Assembly: GCA_029718625.1 (NCBI GenBank)
Contig: CM056395.1
Span: 18,502,309 to 18,566,308 of the forward strand
Length of the DNA: 64,000 nucleotides
Source of the DNA: Synaphobranchus kaupii
Taxonomy: Eukaryota; Chordata; Actinopteri; Anguilliformes; Synaphobranchidae
Reading direction: 5' to 3'
Shown here piece by piece: positions 52,951-64,000 of this stretch; within the stretch, counting starts at the first letter, position 1, and each line of letters starts with the position of its first letter. Below the pieces are notes generated by a model, which was not told the origin of the DNA, did not search any database, and saw only the letters and a list, made by a program, of their open reading frames with translations. Position numbers and translations under genes: made by a program.

Positions 52951-53049
52951 AGTTGCAACGCTTGCGTAACACAACAGAGTGTTCAACGCACCACCGTTTC
53001 CGTTTAAATAAACGTTTTGCTACGGTTTGTCGGGGCTGAACGCAGCCCT

Positions 53050-54890
53050 GGATAATGTATGCCATGTGACGATGAGCTTATTTTTTGCGGTAATTATTTT
53101 TTGTTGGAAAAGTTTAATTAATAAATAAAAGGATTTACTGAACAAAAGTTTTAAAAATAAGTTGCTTGTACTCTAATTCCACATTTAACAAAATAGTTAC
53201 GTCATTAATTGTCCACTGTCCGTGTCTGATATTATTTATTAAAAGATTCACAAAAAATATTTGACTTAAAAATATGCCAAAGTCGCTACAAAGCCTGTGT
53301 CATGTCGTTCGCGAGTGATTTACTACTTTGATATTTCATGGAATGTTCTATTTTGTAATGGGTAATATTGGTTAAAGACTCGTCAGTGCAGTGTTATTTG
53401 TATATGAAAGTATTTGTGAATGAAATAAATAAAATTCATCATAACATCAGTCACACGTATCAAGAATGTTTCTTTCAATGTTGAGTAATTAACCGTGTTA
53501 TTTGTGAAAAGCTGAAAAGAATGTGTTATTTATCGAAGTGGTTTGATAAGAAAAAGGGTTCCCGTCCACCCCGCATTATAGTTCCTCCCAAAATAAGTTT
53601 ACTTCGCCTATAGCATGACTGAGGGGATGTTCTTTAAAAAGTATTTTCAATTTAAAATTGTTATGCAGAGAATATTGATTTTCCGAATCAACATGTAGCC
53701 TACAATGACGAAAAGTCCAAATAATTATTCAAACTTCAATACTTTTAATACGATTTAAGAGAGAATATTGATTTTCCGAGTTAACAACTCAACATATTAC
53801 ATAATGACGAAAATCCTCATCTGATCATCACTAGATCAAACTCGGTTAATACCAACTAATTTGTAAAGCCATCATCATCCATGTATTAACCAATCACATT
53901 TTAGTTTCAGGCCAACGCCCACTGAACTGAGCTGCGACATTTCTGTTTTTTTTTTTTTTATTGAACTCAAGCCACTGACAAGCAGTCCCGCAAGCAGTGA
54001 CAAACTGACAGCCACAGAACAACTAGGAAGTGAAATGGTGAAATAAAAAATGTCCGGTCGTCGGCGATTAGAACCAATGTTATTTGGTAGTTTTGTCAAG
54101 GTTTTCATACATGTTTTGGCAATTATTTGCGGGTAGCCTACTATGTAGCATGTGCCAGAATAAGTTTGTTCATGAACAATATTTATATTTCATTTTAAGC
54201 TTTTCACCAAGGTGCTCCAATGGCTGGAAGAATTTAATAACGATGGATAAACAAACTAGGAATATGGCGATGCCCATGCTTGGCGTGATTTTACGGCGAA
54301 TACATTTTGATATACAATTATAATACCGTGTTTGATTGACTTTTTAAAGGGAATGGGTCGGGAGGGAAATAAGGGAATTGTGGGTAAGCCTGATTCGGAT
54401 AAAGATCTGAAATTCCCGTAACTCTTCGGTGAACGCACACAAGCGAACGCCGGCGGCCAGATTCGGTCTAATACGTAACATATACGCAGCACACACGGAG
54501 CCGAAATTCGTCGATTACTTTTTTTTTTCGCACACGCATCATGGATAGATTTTTCGCTGACTCGCATTTCAATTCGGACCGAGCTACTTATATACGGTTT
54601 TAAAACAATGAGTGGTGTTCTGCGGATGGTGTCATATTACCCTGCGAGCCCTCCCGATCCATTCCCTTTAAGGTTTATAAGAAAAATATGGCACACGGAA
54701 TATTACTATGAATTCAGTTAAGTGCTGGATCATGTATTTCAGGGTCAAAATAAGGTTTGGTTGGTTCATAACTTCGACCTAAAAATTGATTTAAGCTTTT
54801 TACAATTTTGGAAAGAAATATCGTGAAACGGCGATATCGCGATAAAAATCTTCCACGGTGCACGATATAGGACTTGGTGGCGATGCCCAT
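53050..54890. other. Interior of the large hAT, no gene recognised
   Basis: AT-rich; the phrases GAGAATATTGATTTTCCGA and ACATAATGACGAAAA-like recur near 53670 and 53762, an internal ~90-bp duplication. Confidence 0.4.
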
Positions 54891-54903
54891 GCCTACAACC
54901 CCA

Positions 54904-55556
54904 CCATGACATCAAATTGCGCAGCCCTTATTGCACCACTCCCCCCCCCCCCCCCCCCCCTATAACAGACCTAACTAGGAACATAGTGCTGTCACATAGT
55001 GCTGTCACTTATAACATATAACTTATTGCACCATCCAAACTATTGCACAGTCCCATTACTGTTGAAAATTTCAAATTTTGGTTGAAGTGGGCACAAATGA
55101 GTTTTTAAAACGGTTGAGTTTGTACCTGGGGACTGTATGATCTGTCAGAGGGCAAAAGCTTGTACTCTGAGTGGAGGATATGAGATGGGTCAGTATTTTT
55201 GTGCTCCTTTGAGAGCGGACTGCTCATACATGGACTGGAGGGAGTGGTATTTTTTCCTGCCCATGGCATTCTGTACCAGACGAGCAAGCTTGGCTTTTAG
55301 CTGTGCTGAGAAATTGCCGTACCATGCAGATATCCCACACCTGATTAAACTCTCTAAAACTGCTTGGTAAAATATTCTCTCAAAACATAAGCTTTGGATC
55401 CACCCCATACACCCTAAGTCTACGCAAGAAATACATCCTCTGCTGAAGCCGGGAGCACAAACTCTCCTACCAGCTGAGTGTATTGTCTATATAAACACCA
55501 AGGTATTTGTAAGAGGAAACCTGATTAATAGGAACACTGTTGGGCAGTTCCTTTCG
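54904..55556 (-). pseudogene. LINE reverse-transcriptase C-terminal part
   Basis: The - strand has VPINQVSSYKYLGVYIDNTL, then with frame changes LESLIRCGISAWYGNFSAQL, NAMGRKKYHSLQSMYEQSAL and SEYKLLPSDRSYSPQVQTQPF. These are C-terminal blocks of CR1-group LINE ORF2 proteins. Several stops and shifts. It includes a C22 run near 54939. Confidence 0.8.
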
Positions 55557-55810
55557 GCCTCCACACTTTGCTCTTGCCATCAGTCTGATACTTGGTCTCA
55601 TCTGTCCACAAGACCTTTGTCCAGAACTCTGCAGGCTCTTTTAGGTACTCCAGCATGTACGCCTCTATATGTTCAATACATTGCCTGATTTTTGTATATA
55701 GCTCTGGAAACTTTATCTTTTGGTGTGTAATGCTCTTGATTGTCTCGCGATTTCTCTTTCCAGTGAATACCTTGTCCACCACTCACCATGGAAGAGAAAA
55801 CTATTGATGG
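55557..55810 (-). pseudogene. Tc1 transposase, middle part (outer Tc1)
   Basis: The - strand frame 55782-55525 contains EFWTKVLWTDETKYQTDGKS and KVWRPKGTA, the region around the first catalytic Asp of the DDE domain in a Tc1 family different from the one at 48903. It is cut at KGTA by the LINE; the rest is at 48545-48900. Upstream to about 56050 is decayed Tc1-like sequence. Confidence 0.8.
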
Positions 55811-56398
55811 CGCAGCAGTACATTTCCCACAAGTCTCCACTTCGCCCGTTTGGGGATTGGCAGACAGCCTTGTTGGTTTGTATTCCTATAGCCTCTTGCT
55901 AAGAAACCTGCCTATCCATCATTTTGAATCTGCAGTAATAATATCAAACAACTAACCAAACTAAAATTACATTTCATGAAAGTTATGTTGTGTGTCTCCA
56001 AAACACTGGTCTGATAACGAGTACAGGATACGATATTAAATAAACAAATGTTAAGCCGAGGAAGTCTGAGTCTACTGTTAATGACTGCTATTCATTTAGG
56101 CTTCACCTTATCGGCAACAAAACAGAAATCTCTTGATTTGAACCTGCTGGTCCACATTCCTGTGTACAGGAGTCTTAGCATGTCGCAATGTTAACATTTC
56201 ACAAATGTGATGTTGTGGAATGTCTTCACTTTGTCTTCAATTTGGCATTCATCTATTATTATCCATTTTTTGAAAAGCCAGGAGAACACAGTAAATTGAA
56301 TAACCCATGTTTAATTAACAGTGTTACTTCCATTAACACATTTCCTTCAGCTGTAGGTTCCTACCAATGGGTGTAGGATCATATGCAGTACATTTTAC

Positions 56399-56457
56399 CT
56401 GGGGACTGGTGGAAGTGGTGATGGAGGCTTCAATGTGATAATGTCAGTGCTCTCCAT
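56399..56457 (-). CDS. Candidate first coding exon, unknown - strand gene
   Basis: ATG at 56457-56455 followed by MESTDIITLKPPSPLPPVP and donor CCCCAG|GTAAAA, phase 2. Proline-rich start. An in-frame link to the next candidate exon (48521) would hit a stop, so intermediate exons are needed if they belong together. Confidence 0.35.
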
Positions 56458-58260
56458 ATTGGAAGAGTGGATCTCAAGCCATCATAATATCAGCACATCT
56501 CATCAATCTGCAGTACAGCTCAAAGAAAAATGTGTTTTTATTCGACATTAGCGTTACCACCAACAGCGAATTGTTTGACCGAGTTGCGTTCAGCCGGTGT
56601 ATATTCCAGTATATACCAGCATTCTTTATCGGATTGTTCAAATGTTAAAATAGTGTGTTATTGAAAGGTCAGCCCAGATTGTTTAACTTTTATCAGCGAA
56701 TATCAGTGTCCTTGTTTCTTTAACAAACCAAAGTTTACTACATACATACAGTTTGTATCCCACATTGAGAAGTTGAATGGAGAAGAAAGGCAAATTATAT
56801 TCCCAAATGCGATATGTATGAAATGTTCTACAAGTCTGCAATATTACGCAACGCACACACTCTACATTCATACATAACATGTACACAGTGCAGACACATA
56901 CATGCACACCCACACACATACTGGAAATGCAAAGTCTTTAAATCCTTGTCATTAATGCAGTTGAGATATGAAATACTGCACTCAACAGATAAGATAGGTA
57001 GCACACTATATTGATATTGTAATTCCACACCGTTCCCATTGCGGTTAATTGCCTTGCATATTTAGTAAATGTACGGCAAGCAGAAACAAAATAATGGAAA
57101 GCTTGTTGGGACATAGGATTAGTGACATGGCCCTCTAGCACTGCAAGTATTTATGCTGAGGAAGGTCTGTGACCGAAAACGTTTGGCTTTCACTTTTTGC
57201 ACTTATGCTCTGTATAATGAACCAATATTTTTTGCCAAAAGCCTCTCCTTTGGATTTTATGCAACAGTGTGCATGTCTCCCACATTTATCTACTACTCAT
57301 ACAGGATCGGCGCACCTGTTCTCTTACTCCAAGACAAGTGCGTAAACTTTTTCCACAATTTCTCAGTATTCAATATGCCATGATGTCATCACACTGTCAC
57401 TTGTCGCTTCACTTATCTTTACATGGAGACCGAGACACTCTGCTAGAAAGTATTTTGCCCTTTTCCAGGTAAATGTGCATATTCCAAATCTGAAGAATTG
57501 TCACTTCTGAAATTGCTGTGAGCTGGCTCAGATCAGCTTTTGTCCTTAACTTTGACAAATGAATACAAGATAATGAATGCAAATCTCTACACTAGACCCA
57601 ACAATCACTGCTGTGAGTCTCAATAACCTACACAGAATCAGTGTTTCACAGTAGAAAGAAATCTGCAAGAAATCTATCCAAGAACACAATATGAGAGAAT
57701 ATACTGACTTGTAATAAACTCTTTGAACAGATAACGTTATAACTTTTTCCTGATAATGTAATAATGCATTACCTTAATGTGTACAATAATTATACTCCCA
57801 TAATAATAATAATAATAATAATAATAAGAGAAAACAAAGTATATAATCTACACAGAATATACAGTAGTTGTCCCAAATGCCTGCATATCCTTGGTAACTG
57901 GTTGAGCAAGTTGAACATTACAAATGTCTAGGGATCTGACTGGATCATGACTTTTCATTTAAAACCCATGTGGCAAATTGTCCAAAAAATGAATCCTAAA
58001 TTGGGTTCCTTTATAGAAACAGAACCTGTTTTTAATTGGACAGCAGGAAGAGGATTGTGCAATATTTGACTGTCTATGGGGATGATCTAAATGTGACCTG
58101 CATTAGTAATAGCTCAGATTAACCATACAAAACGACTACGCCACTCTCTTTATGGTGAGACCCAGACCTTCACTTATAGTTTAACTGCTCTGGCTTAAAT
58201 CCGCACACAAGGTTTCCATTAAAGGAAGGAGAGGAACAGAGGCTTTTGTATAACAAAAAT
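56458..58260. other. No gene recognised
   Basis: AT-rich. It contains an (AAT)n run at about 57798-57830. No splice-bounded or repeat-terminated feature supported. Confidence 0.4.
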
Positions 58261-58309
58261 ACCACAGTTTATTTGATAACACTTAAAAAAAAGAAAAAAA
58301 AGAAAGTTG

Positions 58310-58460
58310 ACATGGGAGGGTGACAATTAAGGTAGGTACTAGAAAATAAAAAAAGGGTAATAATGACAATTAAGGTAGGGGCGACACAAGAAGGTTTGTA
58401 TGATTTAGAAAATAACAAAAGGGTGGCAATGCCACTTAAGGTAGGTATAGGGGCCAGCAA
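58310..58460. repeat. Imperfect tandem repeat
   Basis: Three imperfect copies of GACAATTAAGGTAGG plus GAAAATAA-AAAAGGGT, about 45-70 bp apart. Confidence 0.6.
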
Positions 58461-60229
58461 GCTGGCCAGGGTGGGTTAGTCACTGCACGCTGGATGAGGT
58501 ACTGCACACCAAATTATACACCACACACTGAATTATACACTGTACACTAGGTTAAGGAGGGAGGGACGGAAGGGAGGAGGGAAAGGGGGCACAAAGTGGG
58601 GGTTACTATTGTGAAAAAAAGGAAAATAAACAGAAAAAAAATGTATCTGTCCAAAACCTTGTCTAGGCACCAGATAATAGCAGTAAGCAAAACTGAATAA
58701 TTTAAACAATTAGGAGAACTTTTCTCTTTTATACAGGGAAGGAAAACCAGTGGTTGTACAGCTGATCAGGTTTCTGATGTAGCACCAGGAAAGTCTCACT
58801 AAGTTCTGCTCTATCGCCAGGTAAGTATGGAGTTTGGTTTACTAGGTTCTGCTGCATCAATGGGTAAGTCTCAAGTTCCTTCACACAATTCAACGCCGGC
58901 AACATGTGGTGTCCATGGATCACTTCCTGACAAACGTGAAGTTGTGAAATCTCATGGGACCCGATTCCCCTAGATACCCTCCCACAGCCTTCTGTTCTAG
59001 GCTACAGAGTGCTAAGGTCCTACCTGTTACATATATATGCATGCCTCAAACACTACTTTAATCTCAAGTCATTGTACTAGATCTCAAGATTGGATCAGTA
59101 GGTCTCAGTGGGATTTCCTTGAAATAATGGACAATAATAATAATTTTATTATTATTATTAACTTCATTTACATAGCACCTTTCAAAACAAAGTTACGAAG
59201 TGACCTATGTAGCTAATGGTTTTGTTTCATGTATGAAATCCATAAGTAATATGGTGTACATTAATGGTACCCTCCATGTAGCTCACGGTTTGGTGTCATA
59301 TATTAATTCAATAATTACTGCCACAGTATGCAAGGTGCCACGGAAAAACAAGCATGTTATTTTTTAAAGGCTTCATCATTAAAATTCAGGAGCCTTTTCA
59401 AACAATAGATACCTAGTGATCCAAAAGACGAGGACTCCGACCAGGCCAGACTTGACAAACAGTAGCACTACTGAGCCACTCGCCAATACTGCGGAAACGC
59501 ACAAAAAGAGCTTTTAGAGAATTAAGGTTAAAAACCATAAATCATATTTAGGCCAGTGATAAATGTAATCTTTAATTTTATTTTCTCTGAACAAATGATA
59601 AAAATGTATTTATGCAAATGAACTCCATAAGAAAATAAATATAAAAAGTGAAAGTGAAGGATTAATCCCTCACTTCAAGGTTCAGGACTTCATTTATAAA
59701 CTTTTAGAAAAGTACAGATTGTAGTTGAAGAAATCAACAAAAATCTTTAACGTCACATTTTCAAAAAACCTTAAATGCGAAAAATAAAATTGCCTTTACA
59801 TCATTATGAAAATGTAACATGCAGCTGACTGGCCATGATTAATTTTTGAACAAAATAGGCACATTAACACTAAGTTATCAGGGAGGGAGAACTTTTTTGA
59901 GTTTTGGACTTAAGTTTCTCATACAAAAAAAAGCTCTGCACCTGCTTTAAAGCAAGACTGTAATTGTCCCCGTACCAAAAAAAAAGACACATTTTTTCCA
60001 GCCTTGACAAAAGTAAGCAGTGATACTTTTCTGATTAAACGGCAGTTGCTCCTCCCCGGCTTTGCAGAATATGTCTCCGCTGAGTGAGCTTAAGTAGAAG
60101 AGCAAGAAGATACGGGTGACACGAGTTACACAGTGGCACAAGGGAGGGAACAGAGTGGTGCACCGCCTCTGTTACAACCCTGTATTGTGTAAACATACCA
60201 GATGATTACACAACTATATAAACAAATAC
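58461..60229. other. No gene recognised
   Basis: AT-rich with purine-rich patch at 58555-58600. Nothing supported. Confidence 0.4.
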
Positions 60230-60234
60230 TGCAA

Positions 60235-62480
60235 TTATCAATGTACAAATACTGTAATGGGGCGTGACGTGTGAGGTAGGAGGAGCCAAACGCAGCAAGC
60301 CCTAAGGCCACTAAGGCGGGAAACCCCACAGTTAAGGGAGGAGACAAGACAACGAACACGCCTACAGACGCTACTAACCGGCTCACTGTCACACGCCAAT
60401 AGGTAAAAGCGCAAGGACAGGTCTCTGAATAGCCAGAAATAATATGCGCCCTGTCTCGGTAACGAGATGCATAAGAACGGGCGAGTAGCGTAAAGGCAAA
60501 CATAAAACACAGTCAACAAACACTGCAAAATAATATGATAGTATTTGAGGAGGTGAAAAGGAACGGAGATCTAACGTACCAAGGCTACTCTTAGGGACTC
60601 GCAGTCAAACGCAAACCTGTCAACAAAAACGCCCAAGCCCCATATAAGGAGAAACATACCTGGAGAACGAACAGAACTACAGTTCCGAACAAAATCGTCC
60701 CGCAAGTAAAAAGGACGAAACAGAACAGCTGCACCGGAATTACCGGCTAAAAGACCAACACGAGTTTGATAAAGAATAAAAGCCCTGCCTCTTGGTAAAG
60801 AGGAAATGTAACGAGGCGAAGGGACAGATATAATATTCCATGGCTAGTTTAATAGGCTCGCAGTCCAATGCAGAAAACATAAAGGGGTAAACGCCCGATC
60901 TCCCAGGGGAGAGAAACATTTTACAGGCGAGCCGACGGAGCACTGTCGTCCCATAACTTTACTATCCAAAATGACTAACGCAAGCTTGATTGAAAACACA
61001 CGCCCTAGCCTCTCAGTAAAAGAATATGTAACGAGGCGAAGGAACAGAGAGCTAACGTTCCGAGGCTATTTTCGGAAACACGCAGTCACACATAAACATG
61101 TCCACAACATCACCCAAGCTCCATACGAGGAGAGAGATACCCGGAGAACGAACAGAACAATAGTTTCGAACAAAATCGTCCTGCAAGTAAAAAGGGAGAA
61201 CAGGACAGCTGCCACAACAGACCAACGCAAACTTAATCAAAAATAGCAAGCACTGCCTCTCAATATAATATAAAAACCCTGACTCACAACAAAGGGGAAC
61301 GTAGTCCACGAGAAGGAGACAAAACAGGGAACAAACGTACCGAAGCTACTAACTGGCTCACAGTAACCCGGAAATGAGTAGAAGCTAAAACGCCAGGGCT
61401 GTGTCCGAATCAGAGCCCTACACCCTTTTGAGTAAGCATATTTCAGTCCACTTTGTCAAAAAGCTTTTGAGTGGGCGACTTTTTCTCACAAATGGGGGCA
61501 CTTAAAATACCAGGATGAACCACTTATTTCCAGGGTTTTGTTGAGGGAATTCGGGAGCACACTCATCTACAGAACTGAGCACTCACCCGACAATTTCAGT
61601 AAGTAACTCGGAAGTAAAAACGTAAAAGACGTAGCATATGCATATCTATGGTACAAGAGTGGGTCATATTACGAAATACTCTTTTATATTTTTGTTAATT
61701 CTATCTTCATTCATAGTCTACACTTTGTAACAATTGTCATATGTTAACTGATTGATATTCTCAATAAAAATTAAAAAAGATATTACGGACTACTTCCTCA
61801 CTAGTTTTGAAAGAGTTTTGCGGGATTTCTTTCGCACACTGCTTGCAATGTGAGGGGACAGGGCACATAGTAGACAGGGGTCTGAGTGGACAGGGGACAG
61901 TGGACAGGGAACAGAGCTCTGAATCGGACACAGCCCCGGTCTCTCAGTAAGAAAACCAATCAAAAGGCGAAAATGGACCAAAGAACTGCTACTCTATACT
62001 TCTACGAGCTAAGAAACTAAGTAGAAGCAAAACGCCCGATCTCCCAGGAGAGAGATACATTTTACAGGCGAAATAGAGCAGAGATCTGTAGTCCCATACT
62101 TTTACGAGATAAGTAACTAAAGAGCCAGCAAGAATTAAGCCCTGCCTCAGCAACGAGACGTTAAAAATAGGCGAGTAGCACAAATGGTACAAAACTCACA
62201 CCAGACAATAAACCACTGTACAAACAATCAATATAGAAGCCCCGACCGAAAGAAACGGGAGGCTTATATAACTCCCAGGTAACCAAGCACAGGTGTGGAT
62301 GCAGACAGAAGCTCCACAATCAAGGCGGGGCAGAGCAAGCATCCACTAAAAGGACAGCGCCCTCGCGTGGCTACCGAGGAAAACGACCGCATGGGAAAAA
62401 AGGCATCAAAACCATGACAAATACTGCATATAATAGAGCAAAAATGAAGAACAGTGTTCAGAATATAGTCCATAAAATAT
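60235..62480. repeat. Degenerate complex tandem array
   Basis: Recurring blocks include CGAACAGAAC-A, AACAAAATCGTCC-GCAAGTAA (60678, 61168), AACGCCCGATCTCCCAGG (60890, 62031), ACATTTTACAGGCGA (60915, 62048), GTAACGAGGCGAAGG (60808, 61027) and AGCCCTGCCTC (60780, 62138). Blocks are in a similar order but at uneven spacing, so the array is old or belongs to a transposon's subterminal repeats. Confidence 0.7.
61396..61937. mobile_element. MITE inside the tandem array
   Basis: Ends GGGCTGTGTCCGAATCAGAG and inverted GGGGCTGTGTCCGATTCAG, 542 bp. Interior AT-rich, no coding. Superfamily and target duplication not resolved. Confidence 0.75.
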
Positions 62481-62637
62481 TTGGAACTAAATAGAAGTGG
62501 GCTCGCTGCAACTTATCTCACAAATAAGGAATCAAGAACACATGAGCTATCCGGAGTGCCTGAAATATTATGCAACGATATTGCAATTCCCTTTGGAAAG
62601 GGAAACTCATAAATTTGAGCGTTGCCAGCAAGGGATT

Positions 62638-63216
62638 AATAATAATAATAATAATAATGCATGGCATTTATATAGCGCCTTTCTAGATACTCAAAGCGCT
62701 TTACAATGATAAGGGGGAAACTCGCCTCTACCACCACCAATGTGTAGCACCCACCTGGGTGATGCAACGGCAGCCATTTTGCGCCAGTATGCTCACCACA
62801 CATCAGCTGAGGTGGAGAGGGAGAGAATATTTTTTTTAGCCAATTAAACTGGGGGATGATTAGGTGGCAGATTGAATGAGCCTGGGTTGGGAGTTTAGCC
62901 AGGACACCGGGGAAACCCCTACTCTTTACAATAAGTGTCATGGGATCTTTAATGACCACAGTGAGTCAGGACCTCGGTTTAACGTCTCATCCGAAAGACG
63001 GCATCTCCTACAGCACAGTGTCCCCATCACTGCACTGGGGCATTGGGGTTTATTTGACCAGAGGGAAGACTGCCCCCTACTGGCCCACCAACACCACTTC
63101 CAGCAGCAACTTAGTTTTCCCCAGAGGTCTCCCATCCAAGTACTAACCAAGCCCACAACCTGCTTAGCTTCAGCCATTCAGCAGGCGCAGATTGCATAGT
63201 GGTATGGCTGCTGGCA
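62638..63216 (-). mobile_element. 5S-rRNA-headed SINE with LINE-type tail
   Basis: Read on the - strand: a 5S-like head (GCCATACCACTATGCAAT..., GAAGCTAAGCAGGTTGTGG, GGTTAGTACTTGGATGGGAG) that includes the internal Pol III promoter, a conserved core (GATGCCGTCTTTCGGATGAG, GACGTTAAACCGAGGTCCTG), then a tail TTGTAAAGCGCTTTGAGTAT...GGCGCTATATAAATGCC ending in (ATT)n. This is the SINE3-type layout of fishes. It is near full length. Confidence 0.92.
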
Positions 63217-64000
63217 AATTAATATGTACAATATACTTAAGAGGGTATGCAAAATGATGCACTACTTTTTAAAGTACATTTTTTCAGTGTACCTGAGTCT
63301 GCCTTATTGGAATTATTCTTTCAACACTGAAGAACCTAGAAAGAAAGGTCATGTGCTTCAAAGGTGCTTGCTGAACGAGGGGAGGCGTGTACATAAATGT
63401 GTAAATCAGCAGTCAAGACAAAACACACAAAAACAGGTACATCAAGTGCAATGTAGGAACTCATCTATTTCAGAGGACAATCATATGAGCAGTTTGAACT
63501 GCTTGAAGTGCCTGGCTTGAGGGAAAAACCTGGGATACAATATTGGATTGAAATATTTCCCTGATATTGTCAGCATTTTTTCTCTGCTACTTGGAAAATA
63601 AGATGATCTCCATGCAGTGGATTTATTTATTTCCAACAGGTAAGTTAGTAACCAGGAATTTTGTAACTCATTGATGGCAAATCCCAAGTTTGTTCATTTT
63701 TTTAATCCCACTAGAGCATCTGATGTTTCCCAAAATATTTAATTTATCTCTTTCTTAACATACTCATATACTACAGATACTCACTAACATTTTTTTTTAA
63801 ATCTTTTGTTTTTCAGTTGGCCTGTAAAGTCATTAATAATGTAATGATTAATTGCATCGCTTAGAGCTACCGTTAACTGAATTGTAACCTTAGCTATTCT
63901 TCGTCCTTCATATTTTTTTAATTACAGTGACAAGGTTTCCATACTCTCAGCTTATTAAAACCCTGCTGATTTCACCTGTTATTCCATAACTGAACAAAAG
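63217..64000. other. No gene recognised
   Basis: AT-rich sequence; no supported feature. Confidence 0.4.

Larger units (their letters stand above)
52203..53049. mobile_element. PIF/ISL2EU-like remnant nested in hAT
   Basis: Inverted ends GGGCCACGTTCA and GGGCTGCGTTCA, each followed by a stretch containing AAAACGTTT/CCGTAGCAAAACG complements. It retains the beginnings of two divergently placed frames, one + at 52424 and one - ending at 52672, as in two-gene PIF/ISL2EU-type elements. Target duplication not resolved. Confidence 0.6.
50726..54895. mobile_element. 4.2-kb hAT element (non-autonomous or decayed)
   Basis: Ends TAAGCATGGGCGACATCGCC and inverted TAGGCATGGGCATCGCCACC, flanked by an exact 8-bp duplication CAACCCCA (50718-50725, 54896-54903). 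GATATCGCGAT words occur near both ends. Two smaller elements are inside. No hAT transposase (RNase H-like or BED) frame was recognised. Confidence 0.9.
34275..56457 (-). other. Putative - strand multi-exon gene (unrecognised coiled-coil protein)
   Basis: A set of short open segments with good acceptor and donor sites on the - strand: 56457-56399 (with ATG), 48521-48487, 46186-46151, 45799-45725, 44421-44302, 36761-36659, 35986-35857, 35752-35545, 34748-34686, 34320-34275. The last four join in one frame, and 46186-46151 joins 45799-45725 in frame. The other joins do not all fit, so exons are missing, some candidates are wrong, or the locus is decaying. The protein has a charged middle with heptads (MEDQTTALQSELYNMNEL; EIQALTLKMEEELEKS). 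I do not recognise the family. Introns are filled with transposons. The 3' end is not found. Confidence 0.45.

Overview
The window is nuclear DNA from a teleost fish. The evidence is split genes with GT-AG introns, long (TG)n microsatellites, and a dense set of typically piscine transposons: Tc1, hAT, Harbinger-like and Ty3/gypsy elements, L2/CR1-type LINEs, tRNA-headed and 5S-headed SINEs. I cannot name the species. There is no operon, CRISPR array, rRNA operon or other prokaryotic system.

Two host genes can be supported. On the + strand, nine coding exons from 10618 to 32140 encode the C-terminal coiled-coil half of a microtubule-associated MTUS1/MTUS2 (ATIP/TIP150) family protein, with a poly(A) signal at 32920; its 5' part lies outside or unrecognised. 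An extra exon at 19889-19945 looks like an alternative first exon whose product would start MGCSDS, a myristoylation-type N-terminus, and it joins the common exons in frame. On the - strand, a tail-to-tail neighbour (about 56457 down to 34275) is inferred from splice-bounded open segments. Four consecutive exons (35986 to 34275) keep one reading frame across every junction and encode a coiled-coil protein I do not recognise.

Everything else is mostly mobile DNA. 1-6879: two tandem copies of a Harbinger-like MITE sharing a TTA, the second split by a complete and very young Ty3/gypsy element (702-6300, - strand, 441-bp LTRs that look identical, intact gag and pol). 7675-8488: an hAT element with a perfect 8-bp target duplication. 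11-28 kb (large mtus introns): several MITEs, a Tc1 deletion derivative, a 1.1-kb near-perfect palindrome, two long TG arrays and a degenerate TAACCC-like tract. 33-34 kb: SINE and LINE fragments. 36771-44275: a decayed gypsy element carrying a LINE fragment in its 5' part and another, 3'-truncated LINE before its 3' LTR. 44.5-45.5 kb: GC-rich minisatellites, one with a 5 x 19 bp higher-order pattern. 46.4-47.4 kb: a third gypsy remnant. 48.5-55.8 kb: a multi-layer transposon nest (Tc1 split by a LINE, the LINE split by a 4.2-kb hAT, the hAT containing another hAT and a PIF/ISL2EU-like remnant, with a further near-complete Tc1 beside them). 60.2-62.5 kb: a degenerate tandem array with a MITE in it. 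62.6-63.2 kb: a 5S-rRNA-headed SINE.

The genes interact mainly by position: the mtus 3' end and the unknown - strand gene converge with about 1.3 kb between the mtus poly(A) signal and the last detected opposing exon, and the introns of both have been the landing sites of the transposons.
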